Of a stretch of 64,000 nucleotides of DNA, positions 38,377 to 49,172 are shown piece by piece. Location of the stretch: assembly GCF_019649055.1 (NCBI RefSeq), contig NW_026570400.1:62001-126000 (forward strand), read 5' to 3'. How positions within the stretch are numbered: the first letter of the stretch is position 1; every line of letters begins with the position of its first letter. A model generated the notes under the pieces. That model was not told the origin of the DNA, ran no database searches, and was given only the letters and a program-made list of their open reading frames with translations. The position numbers and the translations under genes are program-made. Source of the stretch: Paramacrobiotus metropolitanus (Eukaryota > Tardigrada > Eutardigrada > Parachela > Macrobiotidae).

Positions 38377-39606
38377 TATACATATATAGGTCCTTAAAAT
38401 ACGCAGTGTTGCAGACGAGCGCATACAATCCAAAAAAGATACCCTCATACAATAAAGAAAGATTGCTCAAAATCAATTCTTCAACAAAGCGTTTACTTTA
38501 ATAACAGTTGCCAGCCCGTAGAAGCTGTTGTACAGTTGAAATTTAAATATTCAGAAAAGAACCACAAGGAAATATTGAGAAATTTGATTCGGGTTGTTTT
38601 GTCTAGAAAAATGATACCAGCCTGATGATAATGCGTGGAAGAAATATAGAATGATAGAATGCAAGATTTACCGTACGTACTTGCATACATACACACATAC
38701 GGAACATACGGCCGATATTTCCGCATGTTTCAAGAATTTTATATGATACATTATGGTACTGTTAAAGAAATGCAGTAACGAGGATCAGTTCAAAGGAAAA
38801 GTATTCGTCATTCCTGAAATTTTGCGTTAAATATCCTGTGAGCCCGGGTTTTGGTCAAGATTTGTCTTTATAGTTACCCGCTTGTTCCAGTACCATATCT
38901 GAATGTAAAATATACTGTAAAATATTCGGATAGTTCCTACTAATGAAGACAAATGTCACAAATCAGCGCTCAGTTATACCGAGATTCACGAAGCACATTT
39001 AAAAAAAACTAGGTAATTGGGGAAATGCGGGAAAGCGACAGTTTTCGTGAATCCATAAGAACTGATACCATGTGCATGGCGGGGTACTTCGATTCGACCC
39101 TACCAACAGTTGACATTTTGTTTGTGCCAAACACATGGACAGCGCGGAAAAAGGAAGAAAAGGTCAGGCTTACAAAAGGTCACGCCGGTCCATTCACATA
39201 CTCTAACAGTCTAACGAATCTCACGGAACTGCGTAAAACAGTAGTGACATGGAGATCTACACGTGAACCTCCCAGTGTATGTGAGCGGAAAAAAATGCAG
39301 CTGGGGCGAATTGCGAATTCGAGCTAGAAGAGATCCCGATATTCTTACCAAAGCGTGAATGAAGCTCCCGCTTGAGAAAACATAGCCCGCGCAAGATGAA
39401 TTGCCATTTTGTAGTCTAATAAGTTAATCTAGAACGGTACAGCAGACTAATTTTATCAATGTCCGGGCCCGCGGTACGTCTGAAAGTGCTCTTCGTCGCT
39501 CCCGTCGATAACGGTGCGTCCAAATTTACACCACCCATAACCTGTATTTAAGAGCTATGACAAGCGATTGTCGTTTATAATTTAAAATGTCATTAATTTT
39601 ATTTGG

Positions 39607-39727
39607 TGACCACTCCGTACACAACCTTTCGCTACCTTTTTCTTCCTACACAACCTTTTGTATTACCTTTTATTCGGTACACTATCTTTTTGAGCACTAC
39701 CTTTGATTCCGTACACAACCATTCGGC
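39607..39727. repeat. Minisatellite, about 33-bp unit
   Basis: Four imperfect units of the type TCCGTACACAACCTTT...CTACCTTT are spaced about 33 bp apart. Confidence 0.6.
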
Positions 39728-40144
39728 ACTTTTTTATCTGCGTGACTTCTATTTCGTTTTACGTATTCAGTTTCAGTAAATACAGGTTGCAAGCGACGTA
39801 ACTTTTCCTGCATATACTGTATCCTATGTTGCGTGATATACTCGTATAAATTATGTACCTCTGCTTGGGAAAAAGTACCACCCAGCGGCATTAGTAGAAT
39901 TCGACCCGCGCTTATTGAGGCATGTGTTCAGCGTCATCCGGTTTACCTAGTTGAACGTGACGCATTCAATATTAAGTCGATAACTATCAGCGGCGGTAAA
40001 TTAATTTACTACAGAATTATTGATTGGGGGAATATCTTGGCGGTAACGTATGTACAAGCCGGGTGATTAATTTCTTGCTTAAAGGTACAGGTAGTGCATA
40101 TTAAGCGCGATGCTGGCGTTTAGAAATTGGAGACTGGCTGCAGT

Positions 40145-40219
40145 CCGCTTCATTAACCGGAGAAATTTAGGCCTACAGTTCAGAATTGTACGCTGAAATT
40201 TCTCCCTTTAATGAAGCGG
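40145..40219. repeat. Imperfect inverted repeat
   Basis: CCGCTTCATTAA..GGAGAAATTT and AAATTTCTCC...TAATGAAGCGG form a stem of about 22 bp with a 25-30 nt loop. Origin unknown. Confidence 0.6.
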
Positions 40220-40451
40220 AAGGAAAAAGGATAGTGATTCCCTGGTGGAAAATTAACTCGACAATGGCGATCAACGGGCCCAGTTTCTACCGGTGCCGAA
40301 CCTCGGAACCTGGCAGCAAAGAGTCCCATGGCCAGGCAGCCATATCAAGCGCGACCGGTTTCCATTACATTTTCCTGCCACATCGTTTGCGGTAAAATGG
40401 CTGAGCAAATTAACTACAGTACACCCATACGGCTGGGATAAATATTGAAGA

Positions 40452-40691
40452 TTGCTGCGCATGTGTAACTGGAGCTTGACCTTTTGGTCAGCGGCGCTAT
40501 CCAATTTTGTAGCTCTTATTTCCTTTACGTTATTTATTCTTATAATCTTGTTAGTGTATTATCTGCAGCAGCGCTTTCTGAAAGGGAACCTGCTCCTTCC
40601 GGAAACTATTAAGAGAAATGGTGCTGCATGCCTTGGGCCCGGATTACCGTTTGGCACCCGCACAGCATTCCCCATTATAATCCGACCATGA
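40452..40691 (+). pseudogene. Single-membrane-segment exon-like ORF
   Basis: The frame contains NWSLTFW followed by a hydrophobic run (FVALISFTLFILIILLVYYL) and a basic/polar tail, as in the C-terminal exon of a type I membrane protein. Its start (TGTGTAACTGGAGCTTGACC at the DNA level) resembles that of the ORF at 43860-44264 (CSCLTFW plus hydrophobic run). An upstream frame at 40186-40393 has an Ig-like YRC motif but ends in a stop. It is probably a fragment of a duplicated membrane gene. Confidence 0.35.
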
Positions 40692-40699
40692 TGCTGCAC

Positions 40700-42760
40700 C
40701 GAATGAGAACGCCGGGAATCTTTCAAGAGCGACTAACCGAGCGAAAGGATTTGTTTGTCTTATGGAAAAACGTAAGTGCGATTCTACTACGCCATATAAT
40801 TGCCATTTTGTTAAACAAGTTTTTATGGCTGATATAACCGTTTCCGTCTCATTATTCCGGTAGCAATTTTGTGCATTTATCACAACTCCGGTGCTTTTAT
40901 ATTTTTCCTGTGCATGCATTCCTGTGTATGCACGAATGCAATGATCAATGCAATATTATAAAAACTGATTGAAATATTGATATTGACATTTTTTTATCAA
41001 TACGAAAAACTGTAAGTATTGGCATTTTGTGACTCGCGAGTTTGTATTTGTTGTTTCTGATTAATAGCGCCTGCAACTGATTAAAATGATTTGTCTCGGT
41101 CCGGAGTTTCAGGTAAAAAATTAAGAGTTCATCTGGATATTTTCCGGATAGTTATCCGGAATTTCAGGCGTTTTTAGCAATTATTATGCACCCTTTGATA
41201 TGTAGAAGCGTTTGGGACGACATGGGTGAAGCAATATTGCGAGTACGACAAAGATTCGAGGAAGTTGCTGTTGGTGCCGTATTCCCATTCACACACCCAT
41301 GGCAAAGCGACGGTAGTGGTACTCAAGCGCTCATTAACAGTTATCTGTAACCACTGCGTTACATAACCATGTGTCTTTGCAGAGTCCACAACAAATCTTG
41401 ACGCTCAAGTCGTACCAAAGGTAAAAAATGCCGAAATACCAGGAGAAGCGGAAAATCTGTCTGTGTGTGTGGACAGTGAGATTCCTTTACTTATTTATAG
41501 ACGTCCCGGTGATTCGATTGAGAAACGTTTCTGCTTTGGTCTCGTCACTGATGAACGGTAAATGCTTGCTAAACAAATCGAATTTTGATTTTTTCGCGTA
41601 AATTCACAATATTTTGGATAGCTTAATTCCATTTTTCTTTTTATTATTGCGACATCAGCAAAATAAATTATGATTATAAATACGCGTAATTATTAGAAAT
41701 CTGGTTTGCCTGTGTAGACCGGGTGTCATGACCTTTCAAGCATCGTGCGAAGCCGGTCGCGATCGCTGGAAGGACATAATGGATGGGAAAGAACCGAATC
41801 GTTTAAAAATTAAACAACGAGAAAATTTTCTGCCCACATAATATAATAAAGAAAATAAAATTTATTTCATAAAATAAATTGACCTGTTGCAAACTAGCTT
41901 TTGCCACTTGCACACTTTTAAACGATTTTGTTCTGGAATTTGCAGGTTTATCAGAAGCCCGGAAAACACTTCCACAAGCCGGAATGTGAGTTGTGAAACG
42001 TGCTTTTTTTGACTTAAACAGAAAACCTAAATTGGATTTTAAAGAAGTTGACACCTGAATTTTACGGAAATACGAGATAATTAAATATTACTGAAGATGT
42101 AACTGAAATCGAAATACAGTAAGGGGGCTAATTTATAGCACGAACCCGATTTTTGAAATTAATGATTTTCTAAATTTAGTGTATTCTTATAAAGCAAACA
42201 TTCCCCTATTAGAATCAAGTTAGATATCGCAAAACGGATGAGCAGCTCAATTTGTACGGCTTTTTTTGCAAAGGCTGGCATAACTTGTAAGTGGCGCAGC
42301 TGGTGATTTATCAACGCGCTATTGATCGTGTGTCTGTTTGCTGTTGAACCATAAACTAGTCCCCCTTAAAATGTTATTAAAGATGTTATTGAAAGAATTA
42401 AATAGTATTGCATATAGCACCGCGATCTCAGTGAGCATGACTTCCGGTTTGTCACATTGTGCGGTGATTTTATCGAGAAAAAAAAGATGATCCACGCCGT
42501 TCGTTGCGGAAACAACTTCTCTGCACTCTCAGTTCGCTTATTGCATGGGATAACGATGGTTTTAAAATTGGTTGGATTACACGAGCAAGGATTGTACAGT
42601 GTCGCCGGTGTCGGTTCCAAAGTTTCCCGCCTATTGCTTCAGCTGATGTACCGATCAGGCCGATGTGGATATTCGCACGGTGACCAGTGCATTGGAGACC
42701 TATGTACTTCCGGTATGCCTATAATAATAATGTTTAGCTGTGGTTTCTTGCCTTCTATTG
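40700..42760 (+). pseudogene. Decayed genomic duplicate of GRAF exons 10-18
   Basis: Segments align in order with GRAF exons 10 (about 40706-40770), 11 (41205-41314), 12 (41384-41421), 13 (41502-41558), 14 (41719-41800), 15 (41946-41985), 16 (about 42415-42485) and fused 17/18 (42572-42717). Intronic DNA is also similar (GTTTTTATG.CTGATATAA after exon 10), so it is a DNA-level duplication, not a retrocopy. Lesions: a 6-bp insertion in exon 11, loss of the exon 14 donor, loss of the intron between exons 17 and 18 with part of both exons, and further indels. The catalytic arginine finger reads Ser (GLYSVAG, AGT at 42598-42600). Confidence 0.88.
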
Positions 42761-43119
42761 ACAAACATTGTCCGCAGATTCTTACAACTGCGAGTCTGGG
42801 GCGCATATAGCAGCCACCTCATCTATGATCTTTCTTTCGCTTGATCTTTCTCTAAACATACCGTTGAAAATTGGAAGCGTACATATCGTTGAAATAAGAA
42901 CCTCTCTTACTCGTAGACTACCTTGATACTTAAAAATCTTCCCTAGATACAGTGCTTAAAACATAACTTGAAAACCGGACGAATTGAACTGTACAATTTT
43001 ATTTGAATAATTGAACTTTAATTAATTTGCATTTATGGTCATACAACCCATAAAAGCATAAAATTAATCCAAATTTTGGCCCCCGCCGGTCTTCCTTATC
43101 GGCTTATATTCTGTGTACC

Positions 43120-43232
43120 TTTTCTGGCCACTTTTTCCCCGCGATGAGAATTGGACTAGTATTTGTTTTTTGCTCTGGCTGGCTATGCTCCGCTGGCGTT
43201 GGCGCATTCATTCCGCGGGATCCTTGTGAAAA
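43120..43232 (-). repeat. Dispersed repeat, copy 2
   Basis: The reverse complement matches 750-855, sharing GCGGAATRAATGCGCCAAC, CAGAGCAAAAAACAA and AAAAAGTGGCCAGAAAA. Confidence 0.6.
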
Positions 43233-43575
43233 AGCAAAATTCCTTTTTTCTTGCTGATTTTTCTGGCTTAAGTAATGTAGTAAAAGGAATGCACTAGCAC
43301 GATCACCAAGTATCTGATCAGCCCAGTTGACAAACCAGAACATGACTTCCGAGATCCAACCACCGACGGGCAATGTAACGGCTTGTAAATGTAATTACTG
43401 TACTTTAGTGCGTCAAAATCGGATACGGAGAACTGGAGGTCACCGGATACAAAGATGACAAGGCAACAAACATTCTGAAATAGCTGAATATTGCTGATTG
43501 GAGAGAATTAGTGTCATAATAATTATCGAAGTAAGCCGATACTCCGTGCCTTCCCTTCAGTTATTCAACTGCGTC

Positions 43576-43621
43576 ATTTCTCACCAGGCAGGAACTCTGA
43601 TTATTTCTCACCAGGCAGGAA
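43576..43621 (+). repeat. Direct repeat, 19 bp x 2
   Basis: ATTTCTCACCAGGCAGGAA occurs at 43576-43594 and again at 43603-43621, a 27-bp period. Confidence 0.8.
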
Positions 43622-43859
43622 TTCCCGGTGCGTTTGCCTAATTTAGTCTAAATCAGAAACCTTGAAGTACCGTCCGGTATCTCAGTTGTGGAAGAGCCTT
43701 GCGTCAAAACCGTAGCCGAGTGTTTATTCTGGATCGTGGACTGCTTGGAATGATTTCTGTCTGTTCGAGACGAAAGCCGAAGCAATACTACCTTCCAGCG
43801 ACAGCGACCTCCGTTTAAGTAAAAAAAGCGGGTTTTCAAAACGGAAAAAGTTTTTACCA

Positions 43860-44264
43860 GTGATGGGCCTGGCGGGTAAGAGTATTAGGCTGTTTTGGCC
43901 GTATATCAGTCATCACCATGAATTTCGTACCACTTCATTGCAAATTTTCATACTGCGTGGTAACATGGAAGTTTTTCTAAATCACACCAGCTGGCTGACG
44001 GGGGCATTTGGAACTGTTCACTATGTGTGCTCCTGTTTGACCTTTTGGAAAACGGTGGCGGCCGTTATTCTTGGCTTGGTAATATTTGTTGCTATCATTT
44101 TCGTTTTTGTGGGTATCTGGTACCTGTATCAAGTCTGTGCCCGCAAAATCAGTCGACCCTTTCGGGAACTTTTTCGGGGTTTTTTGCGTTATGCCGGCTA
44201 TCCAGCCCCCTTGCCAGAACATCTGCCACTCCAAAATGGCCATGCTGGCGCGGCGCACGATTGA
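43860..44264 (+). CDS. Hypothetical single-pass membrane protein or its last exon
   Basis: This 134-residue frame has a hydrophobic segment (VILGLVIFVAIIFVFVGIWY, about residues 72-91) followed by a basic stretch (CARKISRPF) and a Pro/Gly tail. The residues before it (NHTSW, VHYVCSCLTFW) include an N-glycosylation motif and a Cys pair, as in a membrane-proximal ectodomain. It may be the terminal exon of an Ig-type membrane gene in this duplicated region. No splice acceptor is certain and no family is recognised. Confidence 0.35.
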   Translation: MMGLAGKSIRLFWPYISHHHEFRTTSLQIFILRGNMEVFLNHTSWLTGAFGTVHYVCSCLTFWKTVAAVILGLVIFVAIIFVFVGIWYLYQVCARKISRPFRELFRGFLRYAGYPAPLPEHLPLQNGHAGAAHD

Positions 44265-47217
44265 AAAAAGCCTTACAGGTAAGATACTCGTACTGTGGCA
44301 CTGTGTTCGACATCTGTGCGTGTTATGCGGGATTTTCTTACGGTTTTGTCAAATGTTATTCTGTACACAATTAAAAAAATTAAATACGACAAATCATAAA
44401 TCGGTCAGCGGTGTTGGCACGATGTCTTTGATTACGTACGGGTAGACATATTATTTCCAATATTTTGCTTTAAATAATGCGAGTAAACCCTTCACAAGGT
44501 AAATTTATATCGACGTCTATAAAGTATTTATCGACTCAATAAAAAGTGGGAGTTAATAATAAAAATACTGGAATGAATTTAAGTTACTGCTACACATGTA
44601 AGACACGACATATTTGGTATTTTACCCCATGACCTTTCCTTTTCCCGTGACCTATCCCATTAGCTGTCCGTTGTCTGCCGTAGGTACGGTAGAGCTGACC
44701 TTTAGCCGCAACTGGGTCCTTATTTACCGCCATGTAATGATTGTGGCATCCGCGTGCAGGCGCTGCGCATGCAGTACATCAGGAGATATAGAAATTAATT
44801 AAGTAAAATTGATAAAATTCATAGCGGTACTTAATACTGTTCTACAGTAGCCGTGCTAATATCTTCCGCTGGCACTGCAGTGCCACATGTCAACTAGAGT
44901 AGACCAGATTATTCATGGAGTAGACGAACCTTTGAGCAGGCGCTCACAAGTCCGGCCAATTTAAAATGTAAGTGTTAAGAGTAAATAAACCGATACAAGA
45001 CTAACAAGAGATTTCTTGAATTCAGCCGGAACAGGTACTCGTACTCGTTAACAGAAACACAACCAAAAAATTCAGTGAGCGATGTTGAAAAACTGTTGGG
45101 GAGATGCAGTGTACGTAGTACATACCGCGTTTAATTAATGTACTGAACTACCGATCCGCTGATAATTGTAAATTCAAAAATTAAAGACGATGCTCGCTGG
45201 CTGCTGCCCAATTCCATATTCTGCTGCTGCCTAATTCTGTATAACACTGCAGTACTAGAAAAGTGCGTTATTATGCGGTATTATTATGCGTTATGTGTTA
45301 TTATGCGGTAATATTTGCAATTGCAGTTACTTCCGTAATGACTACGTAACGGACAAAAATACGAGTGCATTTATATGCATTGGTGGTGAATTTAGAGGAC
45401 CTTCGCTGCGCTCCGATCGATTAACATGAAATTAATTTTCTTTTGCAGGATCAGGATTTTAATGATTTTTCTGTGCTCTGCTGTGATCAACAGCTGAGCT
45501 TGCCATAAACCGCTGTTAGTTGTGTGCTTATTAAGAAACGCCGTTCTTGGCCTCCCCTCCGGCCGTTCTGGCCAACACGGCGCCCCTAACCTCTCCTCTC
45601 TGGGTTTGCGTTCATATTACTGATATTCTGTGCATCCCATTGGGCATCTCCAGTATCCCTCTCCAGTATCCCTGGCCGCCGCTTACTGACTGCTGCTTAT
45701 TTGTGGCTGCCGGACGCCGACTACCATTCCCATTGTACTTGTATACTCCCGTCGCCCATTACGCTTTATATAATCTCCTGCAGTCTAATGGCTCGAACGG
45801 CTTTCCTTCTTTCCCCTACGCGTTCGGCAGCACAAGGTAAAAGCTCTTGAATAAAAGTTCTCTTTAAATCTGGCCTTTATGGATCGGATTATAGTTTCCG
45901 TTGAGAATAATTTCAACAGACAATGATCGGTCGTTCACCGCATCTTTGTAGTTTTGTCAAAATTATCTGAGATGTAGTAAGTAATAACATTAATTTATCG
46001 GATAACTTAATTTTGTTTAATTGTTTTTACACAATATTCGTAGTCGTAGAAACTGTTTGCACTGTCTTTCAAAGAACTGTAACGAAAGGTCAGCCGGTTC
46101 GGAAATAGTTTTACGGTTACTGTAATTGATTCTTCTATGGATTTCAACAAACAGTCTTAAAGAATTCACTCTCACTCGGCAGCAGTTTTGATGACTTATG
46201 AACGGTTTTGGTTTGTTAATTTTACGTAATAAGAATTGTAAGAAGAATTTTACGTAGTAAGAATTGCGACAGTGCGTCCTATACTCGTACACACTAATAA
46301 CGACTTTTAAAGAATAATTGCAGTGAAAGGTCAGCCGGTTTGGAATTTAACTGCCTAGTCTTCATTGGATGATACTTATGGTTTCATTCTTAATGTGGCT
46401 CCCAATCAAAGAGCCTTAAAGAACTCCCTCTCAATCGTTAGTTGTTTTAAATGCGTATCTTTTTCGATGGTTAACAAATTATGAAAAATTTCTGCGAGCT
46501 GCGCTTTACGCTTTGCTTTTATTCTGAATTTTAGAATACTTCTAGTTAACTTTTATTTATATTGGTCTGGTCCCCGCCGTAGTTAAAGAGACCCACAACC
46601 CCCTGACTAACGTCCATGCAGCCGCGCAACGCCGTTGCGTCCATCGTCCACGACGGTCTGCAACCACGGCATGGCATGAACTGGATGTGGAATACTGTGG
46701 TTCTACACCTTAGCCGCCGTTAGCGTCTCAGCGTTTTGTACAGGCTGTCCTGCTTGTCATTATCCACTCTGTTTCTCCTAATAACTTGTCGTATGGGCTC
46801 ATCTGTTGTTTGTCAGCGTTCCCTCCTGTTTAGTACCGCTCTCTGCTGTTTGCACCTTGTGCGCCGTTTGTAATGTTTTTAGTGTTCGTAACTATTCCTT
46901 TGACGGTCACGGCTCCTCGCTTTTTGCAATTCACCGCTGGTCGCTGTGATTAAGTAGCTGTTCGCCAATGTAATAACAATTTGCTTCTTGTTATAGGTTT
47001 AGGTTTAGGTTTTTAATGCTTAACGTCTGCAAATACAAGGAATCACTCCTTATCGAGATTTGCAGACACGGTCAATTAAACACTTCAGCGGAAAAGAGTC
47101 CCTCAGCAATAATGTAAGTACAGCACAGCAAGCATTCACTCACCGAAAAAAAAACACATTGGGCAAATACTGTCAAAAAATAATATACAATTCAGGAATG
47201 CGCATCAGCGACAAAAT
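44265..47217. other. Gene-poor spacer
   Basis: Nothing convincing was found in 3 kb. The ORF at 45547-45840 is Pro/Leu-rich and unrecognised. A diverged tandem repeat lies at 46060-46490. A short run of three AGGTTT units lies near 46994. Confidence 0.4.
46060..46490. repeat. Diverged tandem duplication, about 241-bp period
   Basis: GAAAGGTCAGCCGGTTYGGA occurs at about 46084 and 46325. Each is followed at similar distances by a CTTAAAGAAYTC.CTCTCA.TCG motif and a T-rich tail. It is an old tandem duplication. Confidence 0.6.
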
Positions 47218-47735
47218 TCAGTATATCCATTCCCTAACAAACACATTGGACGGCCAGATTTCAGGGTCCAGAATTTTCTCAGACATGTCTTTAAATGTCC
47301 CAATGCGTGCAAAAGTGGATGTTCGCTTGTCTCCATCCGGCGGTACAAAAACACTCACAAATCGTGTTTGGATTCCATTTTCGTTCAGCTGGGCGGCGAG
47401 AAATGCGTTGTATTCTTTCGCGGTTTTAAACTTAGAGTTTCCAAGACGTGGGATGCCACGCACACAGAAATCCGCATGGGGCTTGCGATTGCATTGCAGC
47501 GTTTTGACCAGTTCACTTCGAGGTTTTTCAGTCGTCGTATCGGTCGTCATCGTACCACGAATCATACGGGGTTGACGTTTTGCAGCTGCAGCGTAAGAAT
47601 CTGCTGCTGACTTCCTTGTTGGTGGTGGAACGGAGGTACATGCGGTACCACTCGTCTCCTGAGTAGCGGGGTTCTTGGGTGGGTTCGCTGAACTTGGGGA
47701 ACTTCCATTAGTGAGTCGAGGAGCTCTTAATTTTT
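47218..47735 (-). pseudogene. Hypothetical ORF, possible retroelement ORF1 fragment
   Basis: An open - strand frame runs from a stop near 47738 to the TAA at 47218; the first ATG is at 47565 (115 aa). The upstream part is Ser/Pro/Ala/Thr-rich. The downstream part is compact and RRM-like in flavour (FCVRGIPRLG, RFVSVFVPPDG, TFARIGTFKDM, PSNVFVREW). This resembles nucleic-acid-binding ORF1 proteins of non-LTR elements, but I cannot name a family. It lies immediately upstream of and opposite to the putative 5' LTR, so the gypsy-type element may have inserted next to an older relic. Confidence 0.4.
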
Positions 47736-47751
47736 GCGGTTTTCAAATGTT

Positions 47752-48378
47752 TGTGACATACAGTACAATAGACCAGCTGGTGACAAAACATAAGTTTGCA
47801 TTCTACTGACGTATGGGAGTAGGATCATACGCCGGATGTACGTACTGGATGCTGACTGTCCGCCTTCCACCTGCAACATAACGGATAATCTAGTCAATCA
47901 ATGCTGTGATTTGCTGTTCTCTTTTACTAGCGATGTATATGATGTCATAACGCGAAGTCTATATAAGTTCTTGTTACTTCTAATATCGGTATCAGTAGTC
48001 TGAGATTTACTTCTGAGACTGCTTCTAATTACGATTTCCTAGCGTTGTGAACTGTGATGTGAATTGGATAAAGAGACAGCAATACTTGTTCCTACGGAAG
48101 TGCATAGTCGTTCCCGGATTATCGCTTAGTATACAGGTTTGCTCGTGACACAATCGTCCTAGCTCTTGCCGATCCTCACAGGACTTACGACCGGAGATTG
48201 TAGTTGGACTATCATTTAGGGATTCCTGACTCGTGTTCCTGATTCGTTCGTCTTATTTCCACCATAGTTCTTCTGTTACAGTTTGAGAGTACGAGTGCCT
48301 ACCGATTGAGCATTACAGGCGTGGAAGAGTAAAGATTGTTCATGGAGCCTTAAACGGCGTGAACGCTTATACACGACA
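47752..48378 (+). mobile_element. Putative 5' LTR of the large Ty3/gypsy-type element
   Basis: A TATA box (CTATATAAG, about 47959-47967) is followed about 33 bp later by an arthropod-type initiator (TCAGT, 47992-47996), the expected LTR promoter. The right edge is placed at ACA (48376-48378), directly before TGGCGCCCAC, which resembles the start of a tRNA-Lys-type primer-binding site. The left edge (TGTGACA at 47752) is a guess. No matching 3' copy is visible in the window. Confidence 0.4.
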
Positions 48379-48388
48379 TGGCGCCCAC
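48379..48388 (+). other. Primer-binding-site-like sequence
   Basis: TGGCGCCCAC follows CA directly. TGGCGCCC is the canonical start of PBSs complementary to the tRNA-Lys 3' end. The match fades after about 9 nt, so the assignment is tentative. Confidence 0.35.
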
Positions 48389-49172
48389 CGGTGTCTTTTA
48401 ATTTTCCCGATGTAACAGAAAATTATTGGTGGAAAGTCTGATGGTAATTTATTCGTAAAAGTGGTCCGTACAGAAAGGCGTCGAACCGCAAAGGTGCGCC
48501 GAAGGAGGTCAGCGTTCCAGATCTGGCCTAGTTAATTTATTTTTAGCGAGCTTCCTCGCAACTGTGAGCTTCCTCACTGGTGAGCTTCCTCGCCAATTAA
48601 ATTAATCTAATTTAATTTGGACCGTAGGAATAAACAGTCGAAACCTTAAAGGTCGGCTGTGTAATTAATTGGTGTCTGTGTGGGTAATTTCCGGGTTGTC
48701 TGCGCAAAGCAGTAACCGCGGCGAATAAAGCGTAATCTGCAGTGTCAGTGTACCTGGCCTGCAGATAGAGCAGATAGTAAGCACCGAGCCATTGTCAGTG
48801 GCCAGGTGAGATAACGATCTCCAGCAGCTAGATAAAGGCAAGCCGCAAGCGGTAGCCAGAATCAGCAGCTAGACAGAGTTGACCGTGAAAAAGGTAAACA
48901 CCGGCAAACGGTGATTGACCTGTGAATTTAAAATTACGGCAGCGCGTAAAGTGCAGCAGCGTAATTTTAGGAATTTGTTACAGTCGAAACCGCAAAGGTC
49001 GGCTGTGTTTGATTCTTACAAAGCAATTCAAACCTAAAAGGAGGATTGTTTGTGAGTTTGTGAGAATTATTGCACAATCGCAATAACGATATTCGTCAGA
49101 AATCAGTAGCACAATCGCTGCTGTTTTGGTATTTTAATTAGCCGCAAAGGTTAATTCAAAATAAAAGGTAAG
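48389..49172 (+). other. Retroelement 5' leader with internal repeats
   Basis: This untranslated leader precedes the first gag-like ATG. CAGTCGAAACCNNAAAGGTCGGCTGTG occurs at 48635-48661 and 48981-49007, and partial versions (CGAACCGCAAAGGT near 48482, GCCGCAAAGGTT near 49142) flank them. GAGCTTCCTC is iterated three times at 48549-48592. A role in RNA structure or packaging is possible. No ORF is present. Confidence 0.55.

Larger units (their letters stand above)
38074..40144. other. Intergenic repeat-bearing stretch
   Basis: It contains a palindromic element (38201-38376) and a short minisatellite (39607-39727). The ORF at 39025-39327 has no recognisable motif. No gene is supported. Confidence 0.4.
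42761..43859. other. Spacer with dispersed repeats
   Basis: It holds the second copy of a dispersed repeat (43120-43232) and a short direct repeat (43576-43621). ORFs at 43104-43373 (-) and 43648-43839 (-) have no recognisable domain; the first lies over the repeat. Confidence 0.4.

Noticed and set aside
45547-45840. 97-aa Pro/Leu-rich ORF
   Set aside because: No domain, no splice or promoter context; compatible with chance.
46994-47018. Telomere-like AGGTTT repeats
   Set aside because: Only three units; too short and isolated for an interstitial telomere.
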